From assembly GCA_029432815.1 (NCBI GenBank), contig JAROBA010000001.1, positions 124,001 through 188,000 of the forward strand: a DNA stretch of 64,000 bases, read 5' to 3'. The notes below the pieces were generated by a model that ran no database searches, had not been told where the DNA came from, and worked only from the letters and a program-made list of their open reading frames with translations. This document shows positions 38,214-47,526 of this stretch, one piece after another. Position 1 is the stretch's first letter, and every line of letters begins with the position of its first letter. Source of the DNA: Pontiellaceae bacterium B1224 (GTDB taxonomy: Bacteria; Verrucomicrobiota; Kiritimatiellia; Kiritimatiellales; Pontiellaceae). Made by a program: the position numbers and the translations under genes.

Positions 38214-39797
38214 CTATTCTGCTTCCGACTCAGCGGACACCGGCAAAGGCTTCGGCGATGTGCTAAGGATATACGGATCGTGCGGATGGTTGGCCGGCCA
38301 CATGCTCCGTTTACCATCGGCCTGATTTACGTGTGATAGGGAACCGAGGTAGCGCGAGACCGTCACCCATTCGAGCATCTGCGCCTTAAGCTGCAGGATC
38401 TCCTTCTCATATTCCGGATTCTTGACAAGGTTATATTCCTCCCAGGGATCCCGCTTCATATTGAAATATTCCTCTTCCTCCTGTCCCGCGTAGTAAATCA
38501 GCTTGCGGTCCTTGGTGCGGGCCATCGTGAGATAGTTGTCTTCACAGAATACAATCTCCGGCGTCTCGCTTTGATCGCCGGTGGTGACGCGGTTCCAATT
38601 ACTGGAACCGTCGAGCCGCTGCGGCACTTCCAGCCCGAGCGCCGTCAGAATCGTGGGTCCGACATCCATCTGTGTAAACAGCCCCTCGTCCACTTCGCCG
38701 GCACGTGCCCCGCCCGGCAGGCGAATCATCAAGGGTACGTGAACAGTCTGTTCCGTCATCAACCATTTATACATCAGCTCATGGTCGCCCAGATTGTCGC
38801 CATGGTCGGACGTGAAAATAATCAGGGTGTTATCCATCAGCCCCTTTTCTTCGAGCATATCGAGAATCTTGCCGACCTGATAATCAATGCCGGTAATCTT
38901 GGCATAGTAGTGACGACGCATACGCTTGAAGGCTTCATCGTCCATTCCCTCCAGATTCACCGCCCACACGCCATAGTGCGGCGCTGCGTCAAACCGGTTT
39001 GGATTATTACACGCCTCCATGAAACGTTTGTACTGCCCCGGACGAACATCCAGCCCGTTCACATCGAAATGCGGCAACGGCACATCGCGGTCTTCATACA
39101 TATCGAGAAAACGCTGCGGCGGATCGTACGGATCGTGCGGTCCCTGGAACCCGATGTGCAGGAAAAACGGCTCTTCGCGGTTATAGTCCTGAATCCAGCG
39201 CGTCGCCATGCGGCCGACAAACTGGTCGACGTGATATTTTTCCTCCAGCGGGAACGCCTGCGAACAATGTTTATCCATCCAGTCGCCACCCTGCGTCAGG
39301 ATTTTCATCGGGCTCGGCTGCCCTTCCGCCTTCAGATAGTTTGCATAGTCGTCGTACGACTTCTGCAGGTCGGGAAAATTTTCGGTGTAAAGGCGCTCAT
39401 CGTAGCCCATCATCGCCGTCGGCGGATTGTGATGCACCTTGCCCATCGCCGCGGTGTAATAACCCGCATCGCGGATATCCTCCACCCAGCTGCGATTGTG
39501 CGCCCACTCCTGAAATCCATAACAGCCGGTATTATGCGCAAACTGTCCTGTGTAGAAAGCCGCTCGCGAAGAGACACAGGTGGAACCACAGACATAGGCA
39601 TTTTTAAAGCTGACGCCTTCGTGTACCAGTCGGTCCATATTGGGCGTAATCATATAATCATTGCCCCATGCGCCCACCGCATCAAAGCGCTGCTGATCGG
39701 TCGTAATCACAACCACGTTCATCGGTTGCTGCTCTGCTGCATTGGCGATCAAACACGTCGCCGCAAGCCCAAATATACTGAATGCTATTTTCTTCAT
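38214..39797 (-). CDS. S1-type sulfatase with variant CVSSR active-site motif
   Basis: Start at ATG 39797 after AGGAG, signal peptide (FGLAATCLIANA). 527 residues. The calcium site is ITTDQQRFD; the nucleophile Cys74 lies in STCVSSRAAFYTGQ. The third residue of the motif is Ser where Pro or Ala is usual. Later elements are KVHH, IGFQGPHDPYDPP and FTSDHGDNLGDH. Similar proteins (choline-sulfatase or iduronate-sulfatase-like clades) act on sulfated sugars. Conversion of Cys to formylglycine still seems likely. Directly downstream of GH116. Confidence 0.88.
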   Translation of the reverse strand: MKKIAFSIFGLAATCLIANAAEQQPMNVVVITTDQQRFDAVGAWGNDYMITPNMDRLVHEGVSFKNAYVCGSTCVSSRAAFYTGQFAHNTGCYGFQEWAHNRSWVEDIRDAGYYTAAMGKVHHNPPTAMMGYDERLYTENFPDLQKSYDDYANYLKAEGQPSPMKILTQGGDWMDKHCSQAFPLEEKYHVDQFVGRMATRWIQDYNREEPFFLHIGFQGPHDPYDPPQRFLDMYEDRDVPLPHFDVNGLDVRPGQYKRFMEACNNPNRFDAAPHYGVWAVNLEGMDDEAFKRMRRHYYAKITGIDYQVGKILDMLEEKGLMDNTLIIFTSDHGDNLGDHELMYKWLMTEQTVHVPLMIRLPGGARAGEVDEGLFTQMDVGPTILTALGLEVPQRLDGSSNWNRVTTGDQSETPEIVFCEDNYLTMARTKDRKLIYYAGQEEEEYFNMKRDPWEEYNLVKNPEYEKEILQLKAQMLEWVTVSRYLGSLSHVNQADGKRSMWPANHPHDPYILSTSPKPLPVSAESEAE

Positions 39798-39825
39798 TTT
39801 ATTCACTCCTTTTCAACATTCCACT

Positions 39826-42489
39826 CTACAGCAAGTCCTGCTGAGGCTCATCTAATTTTACATCAAAAATCGCGGTCTCACCGGCGGCGATCCGTATCGG
39901 TTTTTCAAACAGAGCTGTGCCCGTTTGGCTCAACGAAAATGTTTGCAGCTCAAGACTCCCGTGAAAAACCGAAAGCTCCACCGTTGAACCGGTTTGTTCA
40001 CAGATCCCCCAGGCACTGCCGGTCGACCAGAACATGCTTTCTTCAGACGGCGCGATGGTCATGGATTTGTCGACCGCTGAATATTGAAATCCGGACAGCG
40101 CCGGCACCGCGCCCCAGCTGGCCATGGCCCGTGCGTAATGGTAGCCGCACTCCGCCTCGTTAAACGGATTGCGTTTCCGGCCGTCATACCGGTCCCGAAT
40201 ATTTTCGATGCAGGCGAGGCCGTCCTCTTCCTGCCCCTCGTACAGCATGCCGATTGCCGCCGTGTATTCGAACCCGGTCATGGCTTCGGTGAAATAGGGA
40301 AACGGGTGGAGGGGACGGTCACCCGGATAAGCCGCCATGACCAGCGATTTTTCATCGCCCAGCACATAGGAACGCATGCTGTTGAAATCCGAGTTGCTGT
40401 CTTCCCGCAAATTGTATTTCATAATGCTCTGAAGCGTGGTTTTCACGTTGGCTTCATCGGTGAGATAACCCAGTCCGCAGAGGTGCGCGAGAAACTGACC
40501 GACCAGCTGATCCACCAGACAGCCCTCACCGAGCTGATAGGCCGGATTGCCGAGATCTTTCGATTCCAACCCTTTCAGCAGCGCCGGTGCAATCTCATCG
40601 CGGTTTTCCGGAGGTTGGATAATCTGAATATAATATTCGCCGTTAAACAGGTTTTCATCGATCCACGCGCTGCCGTTTTCAAACAGTCCGCGGCAGGTTT
40701 GAGCGAAGGCGGCATCGCCCATATACGCGGCCATCTCTTCGGCCGCCCGAAGCGCACCAAGATACCAGATGCCCATCTGGGGATTGGGGCCGAAATACTG
40801 AACATCCATTGTATTGTGCTGACAACCGTCCATGACGCCGTTCCGGTCTTCATCCCAGCCGCCTTCAATCCAGCAGAACTCCATCGCCTTTTTCACGCTC
40901 GGCCAGAGATTCTGCAGCAGGGTATCATCGCCGCTGAGCTGCCAATCGCGATATACGCGCATGATGCTTCCCATCTGTCCGTCCGCTGCCGGCCGCCCGA
41001 AATCGGTGGCCCGGTCCAGCGGCAGTTCCACCCGGAAACTCATCATCCCGTTTGTATCGGTGGCATAGTTGAATTCCACTTCCCGCATCGAACGGGCCAG
41101 CTCGCCAAACAGGAACGGCGTGGCCTGCTCATAATTCCACACATGGGTGCAGGAGCCGCGACAGACTCCGCCGACGTTACTGAGCCCTTCCCAGCCATAG
41201 AATTTTCCGTCCGCTGTGCGGAAGCAGGTCTGCGAACGCAGGGTGCTGCTGTTATTCAACGCCGCTTCCTTCACGACATCCGGCAGGGGACTTTCAATGA
41301 AGGTGGTAACAAACAACTTCGTTTCGGCTTCAAGCTCCGGCAGTTCGGGAACTGTTGTTTCCGCCACCGCCCAGGCATCCGGATAGTGCACGGCATAATA
41401 ATTGGTCAACATGCGGTCAGTCCCGTCCGGTGCCGGCGACCAGCTCTTGCGGTTGGGGAAATGCCACGTCAGATAAAACGTTACCTCCCGACTGCTGTGC
41501 GGCGGAACAGTCACCTCGACTGCCAGCGAGGCCATCGGCCGGTCCTCGCCGGGCGTATCCCGGCTGTCCAGCGTACCGTCGGAACTGAAATCGTCCCAAT
41601 AGTCCAGCCGCGCATTGCCCCACTCGTCTTCACTCCACGATGTGCGATACGTGATCGTTTCATCGGCGGAGGTGGTCAGCGCCATGGTGCCCCAGGTGGA
41701 ATCCGTCGGATCCTTGCCCTCAGTCGTCATGAAAACACCCTGAACCTGTTGGTCTTTCCGGAAGGTGTTTTTGTTTTTTTCTGCGCCGAAAGCAGACCAT
41801 AAATCCCGCACGGTCCGGTCCTGTTCCGAACCGTCCATACCGATAAAGTTCGGAATATTCCCGGCAACCGAGGCGAACACCGCCTCATCCGTCGGGTTGG
41901 ACAGTTCGTAGGTCAGCACGGCAATCGGAATGCCGCTGGCATCCGCATCGCCGGGGATCAGCGGATTGAAGGCTTTAATGCGCACATCCAGCGGGACGTC
42001 TTCATCGGAGAGCAGCACCTGACCGAACGGGTACGCCGCCTTGAAGGAACAGGAATCGAAGCGCGGAAAACCATGATTCGGCGTCGTGCTGCCGAAGGGG
42101 CCTTCGTAAAGCGAAACATCCAACGGTCCTTCCAGAGCCCGTGTCGCGCGCCGGCCATCAGCCGTCCGGGTGAACAGGGCAAAAAATGGGCCGATATACC
42201 CCCGCCGCTCGCTGGTTGGAATAAAACCTTTCGCGGCCGTGTTCATGATCTCCCAGTCGCGGAGATCCCCCCGCCCGCCCAGCGAAACCGTGCCGGTTCC
42301 AATTCCGCCGATCGGCATGGCGATGCGGGCAATGTGATCCTGATCGTAGAAAGTCAGCACCGGCCACTCGTCACTCGACGATGCCTCCGTCTGCTGAATG
42401 ATTTTAACTGAACTGATCGAACACTCGTCTGCATGACTGACCAGAACAGCACTAAGAATAAAAATCGAAACTGCTGAAAACCGAACCAT
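39826..42489 (-). CDS. Secreted GH116-like glycosidase
   Basis: About 887 residues, start at ATG 42489 after GGAG, signal peptide (MVRFSAVSIFILSAVLVSHA). The GH116 opening is MPIGGIGTGTVSLGGRGDLRDWEIMN. The toroid has GSCTHVWNYEQATPFLFGELARSMREVEF and the calcium-like loop EGGWDEDRNGVMDGCQHNTMD, which holds the acid/base Asp region. Family members act as beta-glucosidases, beta-xylosidases or N-acetylglucosaminidases. Within an operon of sulfatases and lyases it likely removes neutral side sugars. Residue-level specificity is not readable. Confidence 0.82.
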   Translation of the reverse strand: MVRFSAVSIFILSAVLVSHADECSISSVKIIQQTEASSSDEWPVLTFYDQDHIARIAMPIGGIGTGTVSLGGRGDLRDWEIMNTAAKGFIPTSERRGYIGPFFALFTRTADGRRATRALEGPLDVSLYEGPFGSTTPNHGFPRFDSCSFKAAYPFGQVLLSDEDVPLDVRIKAFNPLIPGDADASGIPIAVLTYELSNPTDEAVFASVAGNIPNFIGMDGSEQDRTVRDLWSAFGAEKNKNTFRKDQQVQGVFMTTEGKDPTDSTWGTMALTTSADETITYRTSWSEDEWGNARLDYWDDFSSDGTLDSRDTPGEDRPMASLAVEVTVPPHSSREVTFYLTWHFPNRKSWSPAPDGTDRMLTNYYAVHYPDAWAVAETTVPELPELEAETKLFVTTFIESPLPDVVKEAALNNSSTLRSQTCFRTADGKFYGWEGLSNVGGVCRGSCTHVWNYEQATPFLFGELARSMREVEFNYATDTNGMMSFRVELPLDRATDFGRPAADGQMGSIMRVYRDWQLSGDDTLLQNLWPSVKKAMEFCWIEGGWDEDRNGVMDGCQHNTMDVQYFGPNPQMGIWYLGALRAAEEMAAYMGDAAFAQTCRGLFENGSAWIDENLFNGEYYIQIIQPPENRDEIAPALLKGLESKDLGNPAYQLGEGCLVDQLVGQFLAHLCGLGYLTDEANVKTTLQSIMKYNLREDSNSDFNSMRSYVLGDEKSLVMAAYPGDRPLHPFPYFTEAMTGFEYTAAIGMLYEGQEEDGLACIENIRDRYDGRKRNPFNEAECGYHYARAMASWGAVPALSGFQYSAVDKSMTIAPSEESMFWSTGSAWGICEQTGSTVELSVFHGSLELQTFSLSQTGTALFEKPIRIAAGETAIFDVKLDEPQQDLL

Positions 42490-42524
42490 TAATAATCTCC
42501 AAAACATTAAGTCGTTTATATACA

Positions 42525-43925
42525 TCATTGATCTGCTGCCGCGGACAGCCCCCGGGCATTCGAAACCGAATTACCGGATCCGTTATCGGTAACCGGACCG
42601 ATGCTGGTGATCGTGCAGAAACTGACGTCCCGTCCGATTTCCACCGGCATGCCCGTTTCGTTATTCAGGGTGATTCCCTTCGCCGGCCGCGTTCCCAGCG
42701 GCGAAAACGGATTGCATCCCGCAGGACGGGTCGCCCCGACGAGAATCGGAAGCTCCTGCGCACGGGCCATATTCCGCCACGGTTTCAGCGTTACCACGTG
42801 GTCCTCGCCCGCAATCGTTGCAACGGCATGGACCGTTGTGGTGTTGGCTTCCGGCATTAACGCAAGATCCACAATGGAGGGATCGCCTGCATTAAGATAC
42901 AGCAGCGGCCCGTTGACCGCATCGCCCCGGCTGTTTTCAACAGTCACCCCATCCAGATTATATCCGGCCTCACACCCCGTGGCTTCGCAATCCTGAACCA
43001 GGATATCCCCCTCGATCTTCGACAGGGCAAACCCGATACGGCAGTTTTTGGCCCGGCAGTTCACAAAGCGCATGGCGCCCGTTTTGTGTCCCTCCGCCCC
43101 GCCGGTTCCATAGTTGCGGAACCCGCATTCGCTGAGCGATTTGGTGTAGCCCGGGGTGATGACCTTTTCGCCGTTATAGTTTTTATATACCGCTTCAAAG
43201 CCCACATCAAAGGCCGGGCCTTCGGTTTCCGCCAGCATTTCATCGGTTGTGCGGGTCACCGCCTCGGCATAGCAGTTTTCGAAATATACATTGCGGCCGC
43301 CCTGAACAAAAAACAGATGGCCGAAAGATCTGGAATAAATGGAGCAATCCAGAATCTTAATGTTCAGACCGGTAACCAGCATGCCGCTGTGTTTCTGCAG
43401 GCGAACCAGACTGCCGCCCCCCTTCCCGATCAGATCACCGTAGCCATAGGGAGAAGAGCCGCTCATATTCAGCGTAACGCCCCTAATCTCATTGTTCTTA
43501 CCGTCGACGACAAATGATTGCCCGCCCTTGCCCGTTGGCGCGTTTCCAAGGTCTGTAACCGTCAGGCCACCGATCCGGTTGTTGCTGCCGGTCACATAGA
43601 ACTCCATGACCTTTCCGCCGAATGCGTTCAGCAGTTCGGTATTCACCTCGATGGTTACCCCGGTGAAATCGAATGTGTTACCACTCCCGCTGAAAGAAAT
43701 CATGGCCGCCCCCATGACAGGGTCTGAAACCGTATTGCTGATGACCGCGGGCGTCAGATAATCTTCCATCCGATAAACGCCCGGCTTCATTTTAATATTC
43801 TGACCACTCTTGGCCGCAACCTCCGCCAGTTCCGCCAGCGACGTAATGCCCGTCACCCTTGCTGCCGAAACATTCGCCACGGCAACCGCCAGCCCGATCA
43901 CACTCATCAACCATGTCTTCATCAT
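42525..43925 (-). CDS. Right-handed parallel beta-helix protein, shorter paralogue
   Basis: About 466 residues, start taken at ATG 43925 (AAAGG upstream; 43922 equally possible), signal peptide (MSVIGLAVAVANVSA). The body has beta-helix rungs with repeated SGSGNTFDFTGVTIEVN, GSNNRIGGLTVTDLG, GKNNEIRGVTLNMSG and CRAKNCRIGF. It matches the first two-thirds of the next protein almost line by line but stops where that one begins a LamG domain. Resembles polysaccharide-lyase or GH28-like helices but no catalytic set is identifiable. Function could be a lyase or a glycan-binding protein. Confidence 0.7.
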   Translation of the reverse strand: MMKTWLMSVIGLAVAVANVSAARVTGITSLAELAEVAAKSGQNIKMKPGVYRMEDYLTPAVISNTVSDPVMGAAMISFSGSGNTFDFTGVTIEVNTELLNAFGGKVMEFYVTGSNNRIGGLTVTDLGNAPTGKGGQSFVVDGKNNEIRGVTLNMSGSSPYGYGDLIGKGGGSLVRLQKHSGMLVTGLNIKILDCSIYSRSFGHLFFVQGGRNVYFENCYAEAVTRTTDEMLAETEGPAFDVGFEAVYKNYNGEKVITPGYTKSLSECGFRNYGTGGAEGHKTGAMRFVNCRAKNCRIGFALSKIEGDILVQDCEATGCEAGYNLDGVTVENSRGDAVNGPLLYLNAGDPSIVDLALMPEANTTTVHAVATIAGEDHVVTLKPWRNMARAQELPILVGATRPAGCNPFSPLGTRPAKGITLNNETGMPVEIGRDVSFCTITSIGPVTDNGSGNSVSNARGLSAAADQ

Positions 43926-43980
43926 AATCATCCTTTGCATCTTTGCAGAAAACGGCTTTTCAGCCAGCCATCAACCTTGC

Positions 43981-46284
43981 TTATCGACGCCAGGTTTCCA
44001 GTTTGTAAAAACGGTTCATCCGGGCTTCATCCATCGGCACCGCAAGTTCCAGCGTGCCGCCGTTGCCCTCCATCACATCGCCCGCCGCCTGCCAGCCCGG
44101 AGCCGCGAGATGGTCGGTTTGCTGGATCCGGAAATTATGTCCGAGCCCTGAAGCGGGAATCGTAAATGAAAAATTCAGACGGTTCGTGCTCCCTTCGCCG
44201 GCGTCAACCACTCCGCCAACCACGCCCTCCAGCGCCAGCGCGCACGCATCGGGATAGTCCAGATGAAGCAGCTCGATCTCCTGCGCGGTCAGCGCAACAT
44301 TGTACAGACGCACATCATCGATCAGACCGGAATAGAAGCGCGTGTTGAGCTGCGCTCCAATGCTGACCTCCACGATCCCGGACAGCTCCCGGTTCTTTCC
44401 CGCAGCACCGGCCCACAGGGATCCGTTCAGATAAATTTCCATCGTGCCCGCGGTTGCATTTTTCGTAAAAGCCCAGTGGTTCCAGCGCCCTTTGAATTCG
44501 CTCTCAACCGCAACCTTGCTGATCCGGTCATAGTCGTTTGTATCGCCCGCATCCCAGTAGACCTTACCGTCTGAATACGGAAGATGAATATTCAGGAGGC
44601 GTTCACCGGCCGGGCCGGCGGCATAAAACGCGGTATCCGCCAGCGGCTGCTCATCGGCGCCAAATACCCACATCGCAATAGTGACTTCATTGCTGATCGA
44701 ATCAAAAGCAACGACGGGCAGTACAACCCGCGAGCTGGTTCCATTGAATGCCAGCGCACCGTCGGTCGCCCCGACCACCCATTCGGCTGACTCCACCGAT
44801 CCGTGGTTTCCGGCGTCGGAGGAGTCGGAAGCAACGGCTCCGTTCAGATCGTCAAGACGCCACCAGCCGACCGGATCGACGGCACGCATGCGCGTGATCG
44901 TATTCCCGGAACCGGCATTTGTGATCTCCCCGTTGCCGGTGATGACACTCGAACTTACGGTGGAACCGACCGTCACCGGCAATTCAGTATAGTTGTTCAG
45001 CGTGATGCCGGAAGTTGCCGGCGTTCCAAGCGGCGAAAACGGATTGCTTCCCGCCGGACGGGACCACCCCACCAGAATGGGATGAATCTGCCCGCGCGTC
45101 GCATCTTCCCATTTCTTGAGCGTCACCACATGGTTGTTCCCGGCAATCGTCGCAATCGCATGCAGCGTGGTGACGGCTTCGTTGGGCACCAGCGACAAAT
45201 CAACCGTTGAAACCTGTCCGTTCAGATACAGCAGCGGCCCGTTCACCGCGTCGCCGCGGCTGTTTTCAATCGTCACGCCATCCACATTATATCCGGCCTC
45301 GCATCCGATGGTTTCACAGTCCTGAACCAGAATATCGCCGTCGATGCGGGTCAAGGCAAAGCCGATCCGGCAATCCTTCGCCCGGCAATTCACAAAGGTG
45401 TGCGCGCCCGTGGTATACCCGCCGGGCCCGCCGGAGCCATAGGTGCGGAAGCCGCACTCGCTCAGCGATTTGGTGTAGCCCGGGGTAATGACCTTCTGCC
45501 CGTCATAGTTTGCATAGACCGCCGCAAAGTCCACATCGAACGCCGGCCCCGAGGTTTCGGCCAGCATCTCGTCGGTCGTGCGGGTTACGGCTTCCGCATA
45601 GCAGTTTTCGAAATAGACATTGCGGCCGCCCTGGATAAAAAACAGGTGGCCGAAGGAGCGCGAATAGATGGAGCAGTCGAGAATGTTGATATCCAGCCCG
45701 GTGATCAGCATGCCGCTGTGCTTGCGCATGGCCACCAGGCTCCCGCCCCCCTTACCCAGCAGGTCGCCGTAGCCATAGGGATAGGACCCGCTCATATGCA
45801 GCGTCACATCCTGAATGGTATTATTTGTGCCATCGACGACAAATGATTGCCCGCCGCTGGCCGTCGGCGAATCCCCGAGATCGGTAACCGTCAGCCCCTT
45901 GATCACGTTGCTGCTGCCGGTCACATAAAATTCCATGACCTTGGTTCGGAAATCGTTCAGCAGTTCGGTGTTCACCTCAATGGTTACCCCGGTCAGGTCG
46001 AACGTATTGTTGCTTCCGCTGAAAGCGACCATGGCCGATCCCATTCGAGCGTCGGGAACGGTTGCACTGATCACCGCCGGGGTCAGATAGTCCTCCATCT
46101 GATAGACCCCAGGCGTCATGACGACCTCCTGGTCCGAACCGGCTGCTGCTGCAACGAGTTCGGCAACACTTGAAACTGTAACACCTACGGCATTCAGGTT
46201 GATCAACAGACAGCCCAGGCAGGTATAGAGAAAATTTTTGTATGGCGACAAACGATGGCTCATTAGAGAAACTCCTCGCTTCAT
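43981..46284 (-). CDS. Right-handed parallel beta-helix protein with LamG and C-terminal module
   Basis: About 767 residues; start at ATG 46284 or 46263 (both have Shine-Dalgarno-like sequence). Beta-helix (about 35-450) is paralogous to the gene 42525-43925. A LamG-type jelly roll follows (VGWWRLDDLNGAVASDSSDAG...GRWNHWAFTKNATAGTMEIYLNG...FYSGLIDDVRLYNVALTAQE). The last 75 residues are the shared module (SGLGHNFRIQQTDHL...NRFYKLETWRR), closest to the lyase at 14867. It is the first gene of the 15-kb operon and faces the LacI gene. Likely a secreted lyase or binding protein of unknown substrate. Confidence 0.75.
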   Translation of the reverse strand: MKRGVSLMSHRLSPYKNFLYTCLGCLLINLNAVGVTVSSVAELVAAAAGSDQEVVMTPGVYQMEDYLTPAVISATVPDARMGSAMVAFSGSNNTFDLTGVTIEVNTELLNDFRTKVMEFYVTGSSNVIKGLTVTDLGDSPTASGGQSFVVDGTNNTIQDVTLHMSGSYPYGYGDLLGKGGGSLVAMRKHSGMLITGLDINILDCSIYSRSFGHLFFIQGGRNVYFENCYAEAVTRTTDEMLAETSGPAFDVDFAAVYANYDGQKVITPGYTKSLSECGFRTYGSGGPGGYTTGAHTFVNCRAKDCRIGFALTRIDGDILVQDCETIGCEAGYNVDGVTIENSRGDAVNGPLLYLNGQVSTVDLSLVPNEAVTTLHAIATIAGNNHVVTLKKWEDATRGQIHPILVGWSRPAGSNPFSPLGTPATSGITLNNYTELPVTVGSTVSSSVITGNGEITNAGSGNTITRMRAVDPVGWWRLDDLNGAVASDSSDAGNHGSVESAEWVVGATDGALAFNGTSSRVVLPVVAFDSISNEVTIAMWVFGADEQPLADTAFYAAGPAGERLLNIHLPYSDGKVYWDAGDTNDYDRISKVAVESEFKGRWNHWAFTKNATAGTMEIYLNGSLWAGAAGKNRELSGIVEVSIGAQLNTRFYSGLIDDVRLYNVALTAQEIELLHLDYPDACALALEGVVGGVVDAGEGSTNRLNFSFTIPASGLGHNFRIQQTDHLAAPGWQAAGDVMEGNGGTLELAVPMDEARMNRFYKLETWRR

Positions 46285-46409
46285 GATTATCCGCTCCGAC
46301 CTTTCTTTAAAAACGCCGTCCACACCCAACCGGTATGTTCTGGCAGATATCGATATTCAGCTACTGTGATTTATATCCTTGATTGCCCAATAAAACAGCG
46401 CATATTTCA

Positions 46410-46454
46410 TTTTACCGGTACAACACTAATATTTTACCCATAATTCAGGTAACA
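46410..46454. promoter_or_regulatory. Two candidate LacI operators sharing a TTTTACC half-site
   Basis: Site one, TTTTACC-GGTACAA (46410-46423), is a contiguous inverted repeat with 6 of 7 pairs. Site two, TTTTACC-9 bases-GGTAACA (46432-46454), is spaced. The half-site is also in the operator at 30039-30052. They lie between the divergent LacI gene and the 15-kb operon. Confidence 0.5.
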
Positions 46455-46459
46455 ACGAT

Positions 46460-47518
46460 ATGCAGAAAAAAGACAAACAGCCGTCCCGACGGGTGACCTA
46501 TAACGATATCGCCGAGGCATTGGGCGTCTCGAAAATGACGGTCTCCTACAGCCTGCGCAACGATCCGCGCATCTCCGAAGCCACCCGGATTCGCGTGCAG
46601 CAAAAAGCCGAGGCAATGGGATACACGCCCGACCCGATGCTCTCCGCACTGTCGAATTATCGACACACCAGCCAGGAGAAAAAACGGAGCGCGGTCCTGG
46701 CCTGGCTCAACTTCCATCGACACCCGGAAAAGCAGCGCGAATGGGAGGTCTTTAAACTGTATTGGAAAGGTGCTGAGGAGGCGGCGCGGAAACTCGGTTT
46801 CGAGCTGGAGGAATTCCGGCTCAAAGAACTTTCTCTGAGTCGGATGCAAAGCATATTCAAGGCGCGCGGCATCCGGGGACTGCTCCTGACCCCCACCCCT
46901 GCCGATGAAGAACCCAGCGCTGCTGAGCTGGCCGTATTTCCCTGGAAAGAATATTCGATCGTACGGTTCGGCGAGAGTCTGCGATCACTCAAGGTGAATT
47001 TTGTTTCCAGCGCCCAGGTCAACAACACCATTCTGGCCTTTGAGCAGATGCAGCAAAAAGGATATCAGCGCATCGGATTTGTCGGCCACTATCTGCGGCA
47101 CCGTCTTTTCAGCTCCGGCTATCTCTGGGCCCAGCAGGCCCTGCCGCAGAACCGACAGCTGAACCCGCTCTTTCTTTCAAGCCAGGAAACCTTCCAACCT
47201 TTGGAACCGCTCAGGCAATGGCTGGAGCAGCAAAAGCCCGACGCCATCATCTGCAGTGCGCAGGGTATTTTCCAATCCTTGGAAAAACTCGGCTACACCA
47301 TTCCGAAAGATCTTGGGCTTGCCTCCCTCAGCCGGCATGACAACCCCATCGACGCCGGCATTGATCAGATCCCGGAAGAGATCGGCCGCACCGCCGTACT
47401 TTCCCTGGTTTCCCAGCTCAGCGAAAACCGATACGGCATCCCCGATGTGCCACGGCAGATTCTCGTCGAAGGCCGCTGGGTCGACGGCTCCATGCTGCCG
47501 ACCAAAGCACAACCATGA
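46460..47518 (+). CDS. LacI-like regulator with variant hinge, paralogue of the one at 30090
   Basis: 352 residues. Helix-turn-helix YNDIAEALGVSKMTVSYSLR and hinge region YTPDPMLSALSNYR match the other regulator of this subgroup. Ligand domain as there (KARGIRGLLLTPT, KGYQRIGFVGHYLRHRLFSSGY, GLASLSRHDNPIDAGIDQIPEEIGRTAV). It is divergent to the 15-kb sulfatase/lyase operon and presumably controls it. Two exact palindromes (47192 and 47270) lie in its ligand-domain coding region, replacing sequence that is different in the paralogue. Confidence 0.88.
   Translation: MQKKDKQPSRRVTYNDIAEALGVSKMTVSYSLRNDPRISEATRIRVQQKAEAMGYTPDPMLSALSNYRHTSQEKKRSAVLAWLNFHRHPEKQREWEVFKLYWKGAEEAARKLGFELEEFRLKELSLSRMQSIFKARGIRGLLLTPTPADEEPSAAELAVFPWKEYSIVRFGESLRSLKVNFVSSAQVNNTILAFEQMQQKGYQRIGFVGHYLRHRLFSSGYLWAQQALPQNRQLNPLFLSSQETFQPLEPLRQWLEQQKPDAIICSAQGIFQSLEKLGYTIPKDLGLASLSRHDNPIDAGIDQIPEEIGRTAVLSLVSQLSENRYGIPDVPRQILVEGRWVDGSMLPTKAQP
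47192..47206. repeat. TTCCAACCTTTGGAA palindrome in the LacI gene
   Basis: Exact family member encoding FQPLE. The paralogue has DKLPM at this place, so the palindrome was gained (or lost) without a length change. Confidence 0.9.
47270..47284. repeat. TTCCAATCCTTGGAA palindrome in the LacI gene
   Basis: Exact family member encoding FQSLE, 78 bases after the previous one. The paralogue reads FPLLK here. Confidence 0.9.
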
Positions 47519-47526
47519 TTTACGGC

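Noticed and set aside
38571-40163. 530-codon plus-strand frame opposite the sulfatase
   Set aside because: Runs across the sulfatase into the GH116 gene and has no protein-like pattern.
40084-41802. 572-codon plus-strand frame opposite GH116
   Set aside because: Same mirror-frame effect; the GH116 reading is clear in the minus frame.
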